From Meghimatium bilineatum (taxonomy: Eukaryota; Mollusca; Gastropoda; Stylommatophora; Philomycidae), in NCBI GenBank assembly GCA_034231615.1, contig CM067317.1, positions 46,309,876 through 46,373,875 of the forward strand: a stretch of DNA of 64,000 bases. The letters are read 5' to 3'. Numbering within the stretch: the stretch's first letter is position 1; every line of letters starts with the position of its first letter. The position numbers were made by a program, and so were the translations under genes. The notes below the pieces were generated by a model. It was not told where the DNA came from. It saw nothing but the letters and a program-made list of their open reading frames with translations, and searched no databases. Positions 10,173-22,400 of this stretch are shown here, piece after piece.

Positions 10173-11765
10173 TGCCATCAGTGTATATGAAACAGTCAGA
10201 CAACCTTGCTGTCAATGTATATGAAACAGTCGGACAACCTTGCCGTCAGTGTATATGAAACAGTCGGACAACCTTGCCGTCAGTGTATATGAAACAGTCG
10301 GACAACCTTGCCGTCAGTGTATATGAAACAGTCGGACAACCTTGCCATCAGTGTATATGAAACAGTCAGACAACCTTGCCATCAGTGTATATGAAACAGT
10401 TGGACAACCTTGCCATCAGTGTATATGAAACAGTCAGACAACCTTGCCGTCAGTGTATATGAAACAGTCGGACAACCTTGCCGTCAGTGTATATGAAACA
10501 GTCGGACAACCTTGCCATCAGTGTATATGAAACAGTTGGACAACCTTGCCATCAGTGTATATGAAAGTCAGACAACCTTGCCATCAGTGTATATGAAACA
10601 GTCAGACAACCTTGCCATCAGTGTATATGAAACAGTCGGACAACCTTGCCGTCAGTGTATATGAAACAGTCGGACAACCTTGCCGTCAGTGTATATGAAA
10701 CAGTTGGACAACCTTGCCATCAGTGTATATGAAACAGTCAGACAACCTTGCCATCAGTGTATATGAAACAGTCGGACAACCTTGCCATCAGTGTATATGA
10801 AACAGTCGGACAACCTTGCCATCAGTGTATATGAAACAGTCAGACAACCTTGCCATCAGTGTATATGAAACAGTCGGACAACCTTGCTATCAGTGTATAT
10901 GAAACAGTCGGACAACCTTGCCATCAGTGTATATGAAACAGTCGGACAACCTTGCTGTCAGTGTATATGAAACAGTCGGACAACTTTGCCATCAGTGTAT
11001 ATGTAACAACCGGACAACCTTGCTGTCAGTGTATATGAAACAGTCGGACAACCTTGCCATCAGTGTATATGAAACAGTCGGACAACCTTGCTGTCAGTGT
11101 ATATGAAACAGTCGGACAACCTTGCCATCAGTGTATATGAAACAGTCGGACAACCTTGCCATCAGTGTATATGAAACAGTCGGACAACCTTGCCATCAGT
11201 GTATATGAAACAGTCGGACAACCTTGCCATCAGTGTATATGAAACAGTCAGACAACCTTGCCATCAGTGTATACGAAACAGTCGGACAACCTTGCCATCA
11301 GTGTATATGAAACAGTTGGACAACCTTGTCATCAGTGTATATGAAACAGTCGGACAACCTTGTCATCAGTGTATATGAAACAGTCGGACAACCTTGCCAT
11401 CAGTGTATATGAAACAGTCAGACAACCTTGCCATCAGTGTATACGAAACAGTCGGACAACCTTGTCATCAGTGTATATGAAACAGTTGGACAACCTTGTC
11501 ATCAGTGTATATGAAACAGTTGGACAACCTTGTCATCAGTGTATATGAAACAGTCAGACAACCTTGCCATCAGTGTATACGAAACAGTCGGACAACCTTG
11601 TCATCAGTGTATATGAAACAGTTGGACAACCTTGTCATCAGTGTATATGAAACAGTCAGACAACCTTGTCATCAGTGTATATGAAACAGTCATACAACCT
11701 TGCCATCAGTATATATGAAACAGTCGGACAGCCTTGCCGTCAGTGTATACGAAACAGTCGGCAAA
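10130..11765. repeat. 34-bp minisatellite, about 48 copies
   Basis: The unit is cagtgtatatgaaacagtcg followed by gacaaccttgccat. Variable sites are c/t in gtcgg/gttgg, g/a in cgg/cag, and gccat/gccgt/gctgt/gtcat. Variants occur in runs, with a right-hand cluster of tgtcatc and tatacgaaac units that indicates block duplication. One unit near 10561 lacks cag. The period is not a multiple of 3, so the short open frames within it are not meaningful. Confidence 0.96.
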
Positions 11766-11817
11766 TGTTTCATGTTATTCTAAGAATTCAATCAGCTCAA
11801 ATTCTAGTCTGTCTGTA

Positions 11818-12570
11818 TATGTAACAATCACAGTAACCAGAAGTGTAACAATCACAGTAACCAGAAGTGTAACAATCACAGTAACCAGAAGTGTAACAAT
11901 CACTGTAACCAGAAGTGTAACAATCACTGTAACCAGAAGTGTAACAATCACAGTAACCAGAAGTGTAACAATCACTGTAACCAGAAGTGTAACAATCACT
12001 GTAACCAGAAGTGTAACAATCACAGTAACCAGAAGTGTAACAATCACAGTAACCAGAAGTGTAATAATCACAGTAACCAGAAGTGTAACAATCACTGTAA
12101 CCAGAAGTGTAACAATCACAGTAACCAGAAGTGTAACAATCACTGTAACCAGAAGTGTAACAATCACAGTAACCAGAAGTGTAATAATTACAGTAACCAG
12201 AAGTGTAACAATCACAGTAACCAGAAGTGTAATAATTACAGTAACCAGAAGTGTAACAATCACAGTAACCAGAAGTGTAACAATCACTGTAACCAGAAGT
12301 GTAACAATCACAGTAACCAGAAGTGTAACAATCACTGTAACCAGAAGTGTAACAATCACAGTAACCAGAAGTGTAACAATCACTGTAACCAGAAGTGTAA
12401 CAATCACTGTAACCAGAAGTGTAACAATCACAGTAACTAAAAGTGTAACAATCACAGTAACTAAAAGTGTAACAATTACAGTAACTAAAAGTGTAACAAT
12501 CACAGTAACTAAAAGTGTAACAATTACAGTAACTAAAAGTGTAACAATCACGGTAACTAAAAGTGTAACA
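11818..12570. repeat. 24-bp minisatellite, about 31 copies
   Basis: The unit gtgtaacaatcacagtaacc followed by agaa changes to the variant ending aactaaaa in the last six copies. As 24 is divisible by 3, long frames are open on both strands: an SVTITVTR octapeptide repeat on plus, LLVTVIVT and CDCYTSGY types on minus. I see no signal peptide, splice site or flanking domain and treat these as repeat artefacts. Confidence 0.96.
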
Positions 12571-12639
12571 ATCCTGCTTCAGTTCAATGAACAATATAAT
12601 ATAGAAGCATCAAAAATTTATTATTAAATAAAAATATTA

Positions 12640-12800
12640 ATGCAGAATATGGGAATTGAACCAGGTCATCTAAGATGACACTTACTCGCCTCGCAACTTT
12701 GAAGTGGCAGTAGATGGAAAATATGTTGATACAATTTGCGAGGTGGGTAGGCATAATCTGAGTGCTCCTGGTTCAAATTCTGTTTCCTACATTATTATTT
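12640..12800. repeat. Two tRNA-like SINE heads in opposite orientation
   Basis: The left half (12650-12700) has, on the minus strand, gacctggttcaattccca (a B-box-like word). The right half (12735-12792) has, on plus, gcgaggtgggtaggcataat followed by ctggttcaaattctg. They share the words gcgagg, gagta/gggta and the B box, so this looks like two short SINE heads facing away from each other. Weak. Confidence 0.4.
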
Positions 12801-13059
12801 TTTTCAGTTGACTGCACAGTTTAGTGAGCTGGTGCCAGCCCCTTAATGTATGGGCTTATTTAATGTATGTTCTATCCAACGCTAGTATCTTTTCTTAAGT
12901 CCTGGATTCACAGTTTCTTGCGTAGTTATTGCTATGAGTTTCGAATTCATCTGCATGTTTCCTGGGTCATAAGAGCACAGAAAAGTGACTCTGTTATCTT
13001 GTTCTTCTTCATCTTTCATTCTCAAACTCCCGCTGGATCTCTCTTGTAGCAGGACAATG

Positions 13060-13475
13060 GTCCTACTAGATTTTCAGCAGGATGTAGTCCAGAGAATGAA
13101 AATGCATTGTATCACCACTTTACTTTCACCAATAACCCAACACATCTGTCTTTGGTTGACACTGTTACCTGCCACACATGTCCTAAGAGACAATTAAAGA
13201 GGCTTTGGGATTGAGTTTTGTGTCCCATCCCAGAAGGGATCAAAGTGAACCATAAGATGTGCTAAAGTTGGATGTGTCAGGCCAAACATCACAGATAACA
13301 CGGCCAAACATAACAGATAACGCAGCCAAGCTGTAAACCATGACACAGCACATTCTGTTCTCTGGACTGTTTCTCAAATACTACATGTTTCCCATTAAGG
13401 AAGTTGTGCAGCAGGTAGGTGCTATTTGTTCTCTAGAATGCATCCTGCTAATCTGCAGGAGTTTGAGAACAAAAG
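13060..13475. repeat. Opposed pair of family D repeats (copies 3 and 4)
   Basis: 13060-13150 is a plus-oriented 5' piece (aggatgtagtccagagaatg). 13150-13475 is a minus-oriented, nearly full copy (cccatcccagaagggatcaa; gtaaaccatgacacagcaca; gcatcctgctaatctgcagg). Together they make an imperfect inverted repeat with a spacer. A small internal duplication (ggccaaacat...cagataac) lies near 13290-13320. Confidence 0.65.
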
Positions 13476-13562
13476 AAGATCTTAATTTGAATAAGTTAAC
13501 ACCCTTTTAATCATTCCTTTAGCTATTATCTCCCTTTAACTTCTGTGTTCTACAAAAATAAA

Positions 13563-13945
13563 GACAGGCATCCCTCAGTTATCGCGGTTAATAGGGACCA
13601 GAACCAACGCGATAAGTGAAAAACCACGAAGTAGTGTGATGCTCTCATTTTTATCACACGAACATTTTTTGTGTATGTATAATATCAATAAGTGTATATG
13701 AAACCATATAAGTGCATATGTTATCATTAGAACATTAAAGAATAGTTTCAAACATGTAAATAAAATATTAATAGTATAAATAACATACATAAAATAATGT
13801 ATAAATAATATTAATACGATACGTGTGTGTGTGTAACATACGTAGATGTAACTAAAGTGTACATACTGTAAATATGTTTTTAGAAATCCATGATGTACTG
13901 AGGCCGCGATAAATGAACCGCGAAGTAGCGAAGGGATGACTAAAC
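13563..13945. mobile_element. Tigger/pogo-like MITE
   Basis: The left end caggcatccctcagttatcg with cgcggttaatagggaccaga and the right end gccgcgataaatgaaccgcg with cgaagggatg form imperfect inverted termini of the pogo/Tigger style. The 300-bp AT-rich interior has no transposase. A (gt)n run lies at 13824-13833. Confidence 0.55.
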
Positions 13946-13984
13946 AAACTTTGTGCTTATATTGGACATGTACTAAGAATAAAT

Positions 13985-15745
13985 GAAGAATGTTGAAAGT
14001 CAAAAGACTAAATGGAGATTTAAGAAGACTACATGAATATTGTTAAACTTGGAAACTGAAAGTAAACTGTGAGAAAACTATCTATACCATCTTTACCAAA
14101 AGCCATAAAGTAACCAAAGAAAATATCAGTCTATGGTTTGAACACACAGAAATTGCCAGGAGAAGAACACCCCACATATCTTGGAATCACGCTTGATCGG
14201 CAGCTCATCCTCAAGAAGCATGTAGAAAATATCAAAAATAAACCACTTAAACGGCTACAACTACTGAAAAGACTCACTGGAAAATCTTGGGGATCAGACA
14301 AGGATACCCTTAGAGGATTATATCTTGGGTACATAAGTACTGCTTTAGAATACAACAGTGCACTCCTTACAACATGTTTCAAGACAAATGTAGAATCTCT
14401 AGACAGAGTGCAGAACAATGCCCTACGCCTTATTAGTGGAGCAATGAGATCTACACCGACGGCTGCATGTGAAATACATACAAATGTAGAACCCCTTGAG
14501 ATGCGGAGAGATATGGCTGCAATGGAGACTTATGAAAGAAGCAAAAGAATGAACAAAGAACACTCAAATAAACAACTTGTAGAAAACTGGCAACCAAACT
14601 ACAGACTAAAACAAAAGTCAGTCCTTAGCCATGTCAATGAAATAAAAGACACTATCACCTCCCAGACAAGAGACAAGAACTGCAAAGAGTAGAAAAATAT
14701 TTACCACCACACGCAAGTTTTAAGTTACCGGAAATCAAGACACAGTTAAGAGATAATGCAACAAAAAGTTTCGACCACGTAAGTCTTATGAAAGCAACAC
14801 AGAAAACAATAGACACCTACCCAAAACAATGGATCCATGTCTATACAGATGGGTCTGCTTTTAAAGCCACCATCAAAGCAGGTTATGGTGTCTATATAGA
14901 TTATCCAGACAAAACATCTGATGAGTTGTTGGATGCTTGTGGGGAGATATGTTCTAACTATGAAGCTGAAATAACAGTACTAGAAGTTGCATTGTACCAC
15001 CTGATGACCATATTTGATGACTTTCCAACAAAAGTCCAAAACGTGATTTTTACAGATTCTATGTCTGCTCTTCAGGCACTAGAATGTGATGGAAATTGTA
15101 AACCTGAGCTAGTTGAAATATATCACCATGCAAACCAGCTACTTACATCTTATGAAGTCAGCATTGTTATGCAGTAGATTCCTGGCCACTCAAACACACC
15201 TGACAATGACAAGGAAGACAGCCTAGCAAAGAAGGGAGCAAACAAGAACAGCCATATACACAAACAGCCATATACACAAACAACCATGCACACAGTTAAA
15301 ATGAGTTGAAATCTGTGAACAAAGAAAATTAGATGAACAGATGGGCCATGGGAAACACTGGGAGGGAAATCTATAAATATATGACCAGCCCAAATCCTAA
15401 AGACAACATAAACCTCCTGGGAAGGAGAGACCAGAGTATCATCTTCCTACAACATGTACAGCTTAACAATCACCTGAACAGAATACAACCACAACACACT
15501 CCAGGGTGCCGGATGTGCACTCATCCCTATGAAACTGTTGACCACCACCTTTTTCAATGCCCAGCACTGGAGGACATCAGGAAAATGCTTCTCCCTCCAG
15601 GGCCAGATAAATGGAACACATTATATGGAACAAAATAACAGCTAACAACAAACACATGCATATATCCCACAATGGCAGTGGGTCAAAGGGCATGAGCCCA
15701 TGGACCGCTGGATCAGCAACCAACCAACCAACCAAGAATTAATGA
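13985..15745 (+). mobile_element. I/Jockey-like LINE 3' half with RNase H (decayed)
   Basis: A 5'-truncated non-LTR element. 13990-14140: GDLRRLHEY-like segment with stops. 14138-14692: HPTYLGITLDRQLILKKHVE, then LDRVQNNALRLISGAMRSTP (thumb/connection). 14788-15240: RNase H with VYTDGSAF (first Asp), SNYEAEITVLEVAL (Glu), IFTDSMSALQAL (second Asp) and, after an in-frame TAG at 15175-15177 where Trp is expected, PGHSNTPDNDKEDSLAKKGA. 15333-15638: C-terminal zinc knuckle CRMCTHPYETVDHHLFQC. The 3' end near 15741 is an aacc tetranucleotide tail. Several stops and shifts make it inactive, but it is the best preserved of this class here. Confidence 0.9.
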
Positions 15746-15800
15746 AAATAGATTGTCATTACAAACATTAACTGACTGAATTTTATGATTTATATTTAGT

Positions 15801-15982
15801 TATACAATGGAAATCCCTTTATACCAATTCTATTATAACAAATTTCCCTATATAACAACACTTTTCAAAATCCCCAATTATATTTATTCTATATTGTTTG
15901 TACTGTATATAAAGAATTTCTGTTATTACATACACATTTTGTTGATCCGAACCACGTTGTTATAACAGGATTCCACTCTACA
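15801..15982. mobile_element. Tigger-like MITE, copy 1
   Basis: A 180-bp element whose ends pair as inverted repeats (tacaatggaaatccctttat against gttataacaggattccact). It shares aaatttccctatat, aatccccaattatatttatt and ctgttattacatacac with the copy at 47344-47521. No coding capacity. Confidence 0.75.
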
Positions 15983-16424
15983 ACCTTAGTGACAAACTTC
16001 ATTGATCGTGAAAACTTTTGCTATATTTAAGAAATATAGCAACCATAGTGATAATATTACCAAGACTAACTCATCTAGAATAGCAAAGTATTCTAAAATG
16101 GCTGCACCCACATAATACAGTCTGTTGACAACGTTTACGAGTATTATCTTGAAATATTCAAAATTCGGAAAAATGAGTAATTACACCCAGCATTACAATA
16201 AGTAGAATTTCACTCTTGAAATAACTCTGGGACTTTCAAATTTATTTGGAAAATGCAAACATTCATTATAACACATTGACAATATCAAAGCTCTATGGCA
16301 TGTGATAGATTTTATACATACTTTTCAAGATGGTGATGTTAATATTTTAAAAATGTGCAAATGTCCTTGGTAATGGAAGATAAGTATATTTTGGAATGAA
16401 GATCAGTAAAGTGTTAAGGTAAGT
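15983..16424. other. Unassigned AT-rich sequence
   Basis: I see no reading frame, repeat or motif that I can name in this stretch between two MITEs. Confidence 0.5.
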
Positions 16425-17030
16425 ACAGCTAGTACTCAACTTACGACCATGATCTGTTCCAACAGACAAGTCGTAACATGATTTAGTCGTAAGTTGAGTA
16501 CGCTATGTGTACAGTTATGTGAAGTGATGTTATAAAAATATTTAAGTTAAAATACATCATAAATTTCTTGTATTATTGTTATAAATCATAAATTTCTATG
16601 TTCATTTTGTGCCATTTGTATCATCTCTACACCATTTTGTTTCTTATTTTTATATCACCAGGTTTACTAAAAACACTGCATAAACTGTACATGTAGTAAA
16701 CCCGCTGGGTAATGTTTGCACAGTTCACATTTTCAAACTCTAAAGGGCTCTCCAATCAACAAGCTTTAGCCACGTTTGAGGAAGTCAATGAACCTATGGT
16801 TATTGAGTGAGACTGTTTTATTTCTTAGAAATTTATGATGCCAACTAGCAGCATACCATCATCATGCCTCCCTTTCCTTAGTTAACGACCGCCAATGATT
16901 GCAGACATTGCCGTTAAACTGATAAATGAGGCAGAAATAAATCTGAAATTTAATACATGTATGGCTAGTGATTGTGGTCATAAAGTCGAATGGTCGTAAG
17001 TTGCATAGGTCATAAGTCAATTTCTCTCTG
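16425..17030. mobile_element. MITE with TTACGACC/GGTCGTAA termini
   Basis: The left end contains gtactcaacttacgaccatg and, 50 bp on, its complement tagtcgtaagttgagtac. The right end at 16985-17020 carries tggtcgtaagttgcatag and ggtcataagtca. The motif style (strings of TTACGAC) is that of non-autonomous Tigger/pogo elements. The interior has no transposase. Confidence 0.5.
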
Positions 17031-17039
17031 TATATCTTT

Positions 17040-17165
17040 CTAGGAGACAAGCAAGAGGTAAGCAGAGATTCAAATGGGAAAGAAACATCATAAGAAGGAC
17101 ATGTTACAGTCTAACAGAGTGCACCACCAAGGCAAGAGACAGGGGATATTGGACGCCTGTTCAGC
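17040..17165 (+). mobile_element. Family A LINE 3'-end fragment
   Basis: Plus translation: RQARGKQRFKWERNIIRRT, then CYSLTECTTKARDRGYW. This matches the C-terminus of the element at 54996-56460 (GKRARGRQRYKWESN...YSLAECTTKTRDR). It lacks everything upstream. Confidence 0.8.
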
Positions 17166-17218
17166 GAATCATCATTCAGGGAACAGAACTTAATGAATTC
17201 ATGAATCTTTCTAGTAAT

Positions 17219-17330
17219 TTTGTCTTTAAAATAATTTCAATATTTTATAATTTTATCTTAAAAATAATTTCAATATTTTATAATTTTATCTTAAAAATAA
17301 TTTCAATATTTTATAATTTTATCGCACAAT
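17219..17330. repeat. 33-bp repeat, 3 copies
   Basis: Three copies of a unit with aaaataatttcaatatttta and taattttatctt, directly beside the FOXRED1-like exon and presumably in the following intron. Confidence 0.85.
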
Positions 17331-17352
17331 TAAGACTGACAATTACTCCTAC

Positions 17353-17549
17353 CACTGGATCCCTTTCAATAATTGTAATACTTGATGCCTTTGGGTTCTA
17401 CTGCTTCATCCAATAAGAAACAGATGAACCAATGACTCCTCCCCCAATGATAAGAATATCTGTTTCTTTGGGTATTTCATTTTCGGACACTGTTGCCTCA
17501 GTACCTTGACATTTTTCGTTCTGAATCTTCCAAGGTGATTTGTACCTGT
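17353..17549 (-). pseudogene. FOXRED1-like N-terminal exon with in-frame stop
   Basis: Minus-strand translation from an acceptor tag (17550-17552) gives YKSPWKIQNEKCQ, then KETDILIIGGGVIGSSVSYW (beta-strand plus GxGxxG-type loop that binds the FAD pyrophosphate), MKQ, a TAG stop at 17398-17400, then NPKASSITIIERDPV and a possible donor gtagga (17351-17352). The order DxxIxGGGVxGxSVxYWxK...VxERD is the FOXRED1 N-terminus. The terminal FOXRED1 exons lie at 51.6-57.9 kb on the same strand, so this exon is downstream of the gene's end. A partial second copy or pseudogene is the simplest reading. An assembly rearrangement or a sequencing error at the stop is possible. No matching downstream exons were found below 17.3 kb. 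Confidence 0.75.
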
Positions 17550-17573
17550 CTATTTTATAGGATAAATATAAAA

Positions 17574-18728
17574 ATTAGCTGATGATGAGATACAGATAAA
17601 ATATTAGCTGATGTCGAGATACAGATAAAAGACCAGCTGATGGTGAGATAAAGATAAAAGACCAGCTGATGGTGAGATACAGATAAAAGACCAGCTGATG
17701 GTGAGATAAAAATAAAGGATTAGCTGATGGAAAGAAACAGATAAAATATTAGCTGATGGTGAGATACAGATAAAAGATTAGCTGATGGCGTGATACAGAT
17801 AAAGATTAGCTGATGGTGAGATAAAGATAAAAGATTAGCTGATGACAAGATACAGATAAAAGATTAGCTGATGATGAGATACAGATAAAAGATTAGCTGA
17901 TGTCGAGATACAGATAAAAGACCAGCTGATGGTGAGATAAAGATAAAAGACCAGCTGATGGTGAGATACAGATAAAATACCAGCTGATGGTGAAATAAAG
18001 ATAAAGGATTAGCTAATGGAAAGAAACAGATAAAATATTAGCTGATTGTGAGATACAGAAAAATGATTAGCTGATGGCGTGATACAGATAAAAGATTAGC
18101 TGATGGTGAGATACATATAAAAGATTAACTGATGATGAGATAAAGATAAAGGATTAGCTGATGGAAAGAAACAGATAAAAGATTAGCTGATGGTGAGATA
18201 CAGATAAAAGATTAGCTGATGGCGAGATAAAGATAAAAGATTAGCTGATGGTGAGATAAAGATAAAGGATTAGCTGATGGAAAGAAACAGATAAAATATT
18301 AGCTGATGATGTGAGATACAGATAAATGATTAGCTGATGGCGTGATACAGATAAAAGATTAGCTGATGGTGAGATACATATAAAAGATTAGCTGATGATG
18401 AGATAAAGATAAAGGATTAGCTGATGGAAAGAAACAGATAAAAGATTAGCTGATGGTGAGATACAGATAAAAGACCAGCTGATGGTGAGATACAGATAAA
18501 AGATTAGCTGATGGTGAGATACAGATAAAAGATTAGCTGATGGTGAGATACAGATAGAGTAGCTGATGGTGGGATACAGATAAAAGACCAGCTGATGGTG
18601 AGATACAGATAAAAGATGAGCTGATGGTGAGATACAGATAAAAGATTAGCTGATGGCAAGATACAGATAAAAGATTAGCTGATGGCAAGATACAGATAAA
18701 AGATTAGCTGATGGTAAAATACAGATAC
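17574..18728. repeat. 29-bp minisatellite, about 39 copies
   Basis: The unit is gattagctgatggtgagata followed by cagataaaa. Variants (gaccagctg; ggaaagaaacag; ggcgtgatacag) recur in the same order about 17700-17900, 17985-18120 and 18240-18420, so multi-unit blocks have been duplicated. Several units are shortened. It begins just upstream (minus sense) of the FOXRED1-like exon. Confidence 0.95.
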
Positions 18729-19159
18729 ATGAGATGGTTAATCATAATAAGAATTGCAACCCGTCGCGGTCAGGGGGTGTCACATTGGAGGCTTCAGTAC
18801 AAATAGCCATTGAATCACCTCTGTCCTCAGTTATTTGCATGAGTGTAGAAAAATCATGTCTGTGCCATTCTTTGATATTGCCAACCAAAGATTTACTGTT
18901 GCTTCCTCTTCTCCTTCTATCTCAACTCTTCCTTGCTAGAAGTCAGCAACTTCCTAAATGCTCTGTGTATAATCCTATAAGCGGAGTTGACCTAGTAATT
19001 TTCATCACTTTTCAAAAATGGACATCGATATTCAACAGTATGCAAGCATATATTTCTAGTTGTGTCTTGAACAAAACTTCTGAAACTTATAAAATGTTGC
19101 AACCAGTTTTCAGAAAATCCTGGCTAGGTCCATATAAAAAAACACTGGTGTTTCAAAAG
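18729..19159. other. Unassigned sequence with one open frame
   Basis: A 142-codon plus frame at 18734-19162 shows no recognisable domain. Its leucine-rich middle (LLLLPLLLLS) reads like chance composition. It abuts mariner remains and may be the decayed 5' part of that element. Confidence 0.4.
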
Positions 19160-19489
19160 TAGACTCACATCCTTTGAAGATGAAACCAACGACCTACCAC
19201 ACTGACAAGAACATGGCACTATGCAAGAAATCCTATGCTCTGATAGATGTTTGAACAGTACTACAATGTGTCCTTGATGCTACATGCAGACATTGCCGTG
19301 AGAAGTATTACACAGATAATTGGATCCATTATAATACCCTCACACACAAGTCTATCACAACGAACATATTTTTGACACAACACAATATTTTATTGCTTCC
19401 ACAGCCTCTATACTTACCAGGTCGTGCTCCATGTGACTTTTTTCTTGTTAACTCGACCGATGAGACAAATGAGGGTTATTCTAAAATGC
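19160..19489 (+). mobile_element. Mariner transposase, 5' half remnant (upstream of satellite)
   Basis: In broken plus frames: TSFEDETNDLP and MQEILCSDRCLN (like the SFEDD...R-x-x-SDRRL spacer of mariner transposases), then WIHYNTLTHKSI (position of the second catalytic motif W-HHDNAPAH, with Asp lost), LTQHNILLLPQPLYLPGRAP and CDFFLV (third-Asp motif YSPDLAPCDFFLF, Asp kept). Right after this the 65-bp array begins. The C-terminal end of the same gene reappears after the array at 29162. Inactive. Confidence 0.75.
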
Positions 19490-22400
19490 GCCTAACCAGA
19501 GATGCTTCCTTCAGTGGCAGGATTGATGGAATAAGTTTATACAATCACAAATTGTGCCTACCAGAGATGCTTCCTTCAGTGGAAGGAGTGATGGAATAAG
19601 TTTATACAATCACAAATTGTGCCTACCAGAGATGCTTCCTTCAGTGGAAGGAGTGATGGAATAAGTGTATACAATCACAAATTGTGCCTACCAGAGATGC
19701 TTCCTTCAGTGGAAGGAGTGATGGATTAAGTGTATACAATGACAAATTGTGCCTACCAGAGATGCTTCCTTCAGTGGAAGGAGTGATGGAATAAGTGTAT
19801 ACAATCACAAATTGTGCCTACCAGAGATGCTTCCTTCTGTTACAAGAGTGATGGAATAAGTGTATACAATCACAAATTGTGCCTACCAGAGATGCTTCCT
19901 TCTGTTACAAGAGTTATGGAATAAGTGTATACAATCACAAATTGTGCCTACCAGAGATGCTTCCTTCTGTTACAAGAGTGATGGAATAAGTGTATACAAT
20001 CACAAATTGTGCCTACCAGAGATGCTTCCTTCAGTGGAAGGAGTGATGGAATAAGTGTATACAATCACAAATTGTGCCTACCAGAGATGCTTCCTTCTGT
20101 TACAAGAGTTATGGAATAAGTGTATACAATCACAAATTGTGCCTACCAGAGATGCTTCCTTCTGTTACAAGAGTTATGGAATAAGTGTATACAATCACAA
20201 ATTGTGCCTACCAGAGATGCTTCCTTCTGTTACAAGAGTTATGGAATAAGTGTATACAAACACAAATTGTGCCTACCAGAGATGCTTCCTTCAGTGGAAG
20301 GAGTGATGGAATAAGTGTATACAATGACAAATTGTGCCTACCAGAGATGCTTCCTTCAGTGGAAGGAGTGATGGAATAAGTGTATACAATCACAAATTAT
20401 GCCTACCAGAGATGCTTCCTTCTGTTACAAGAGTGATGCAATAAGTGTATACAATCACAAATTGTGCCTACCAGAGATGCTTCATTCAGTGGAAGGAGTG
20501 ATGGAATAAGTGTATACAATCACAAATTGTGCCTACCAGAGATGCTTCCTTCAGTTGCAGGAGTGATGGAATAAGTGTATACAATGACAAATTGTGCCTA
20601 CCAGAGATGCTTCCTTCTGTTACAAGAGTTATGGAATAAGTGTATACAAACACAAATTGTGCCTACCAGAGATGCTTCCTTCTGTTACAAGAGTTATGGA
20701 ATAAGTGTATACAAACACAAATTGTGCCTACCAGAGATGCTTCCTTCAGTGGAAGGAGTGATGGAATAAGTGTATACAATCACAAATTGTGCCTACCAGA
20801 GATGCTTCATTCAGTGGAAGGAGTGATGGAATAAGTGTATACAATCACAAATTGTGCCTACCAGAGATGCTTCCTTCAGTTGCAGGAGTGATGGAATAAG
20901 TGTATACAATGACAAATTGTGCCTACCAGAGATGCTTCCTTCAGTGGCAGGAGTGATGGAATAAGTGTATACAATCACAAATTGTGCCTACCAGAGATGC
21001 TTCCTTCAGTGGAAGGAGTGATGGAATAAGTGTATACAATCACAAATTATGCCTACCAGAGATGCTTCCTTCTGTTACAAGAGTGATGGAATAAGTGTAT
21101 ACAATCACAAATTGTGCCTACCAGAGATGCTTCCTTCAGTTGCAGGAGTGATGGAATAAGTGTATACAATCACAAATTGTGCCTACCAGAGATGCTTCCT
21201 TCAGTTGCAGGAGTGATGGAATAAGTGTATACAATCACAAATTGTGCCTACCAGAGATGCTTCCTTCAGTGGAAGGAGTGATGGAATAAGTGTATACAAT
21301 CACAAATTATGCCTACCAGAGATGCTTCCTTCTGTTACAAGAGTGATGGAATAAGTGTATACAATCACAAATTGTGCCTACCAGAGATGCTTCCTTCAGT
21401 TGCAGGAGTGATGGAATAAGTGTATACAATCACAAATTGTGCCTACCAGAGATGCTTCCTTCAGTTGCAGGAGTGATGGAATAAGTGTATACAATCACAA
21501 ATTGTGCCTACCAGAGATGCTTCCTTCAGTGGCAGGAGTGATGGAATAAGTGTATACAATCACAAATTGTGCCTACCAGAGATGCTTCCTTCAGTGGAAG
21601 GAGTGATGGAATAAGTGTATACAATCACAAATTATGCCTACCAGAGATGCTTCCTTCAGTGGAAGGAGTGATGGAATAAGTGTATACAATCACAAATTGT
21701 GCCTACCAGAGATGCTTCCTTCAGTGGAAGGAGTGATGGAATAAGTGTATACAATCACAAATTGTGCCTACCAGAGATGCTTCCTTCTGTTACAAGAGTG
21801 ATGGAATAAGTGTATACAATGACAAATTGTGCCTACCAGAGATGCTTCCTTCTGTTACAAGAGTGATGGAATAAGTGTATACAATCACAAATTGTGCCTA
21901 CCAGAGATGCTTCCTTCTGTTACAAGAGTGATGGAATAAGTGTATACAATGACAAATTGTGCCTACCAGAGATGCTTCCTTCTGTTACAAGAGTGATGGA
22001 ATAAGTGTATACAATCACAAATTATGCCTACCAGAGATGCTTCCTTCTGTTACAAGAGTGATGGAATAAGTGTATACAATCACAAATTGTGCCTACCAGA
22101 GATGCTTCCTTCTGTTACAAGAGTGATGGAATAAGTGTATACAATCACAAATTGTGCCTACCAGAGATGCTTCCTTCTGTTACAAGAGTGATGGAATAAG
22201 TGTATACAATCACAAATTGTGCCTACCAGAGATGTTTCCTTCTGTTACAAGAGTGATGGAATAAGTGTATACAATCACAAATTGTGCCTACCAGAGATGC
22301 TTCCTTCTGTTACAAGAGTGATGGAATAAGTGTATACAATGACAAATTGTGCCTACCAGAGATGCTTCCTTCAGTGGAAGGAGTGATGGAATAAGTGTAT

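Noticed and set aside
11734..12627. 297-codon plus frame and 258/265-codon minus frames of octapeptide repeats
   Set aside because: The 24-bp unit is a multiple of three and lacks stops, so several frames on both strands are open by construction.
17201..17416. 71-codon plus frame FVFKIISIFYNFILK...
   Set aside because: It is the antisense of the FOXRED1-like exon plus a 33-bp tandem repeat.
18734..19162. 142-codon frame as a membrane protein
   Set aside because: The hydrophobic LLLLPLLLLS run comes from a pyrimidine-rich stretch. No domain or gene structure, and it lies beside a mariner relic.
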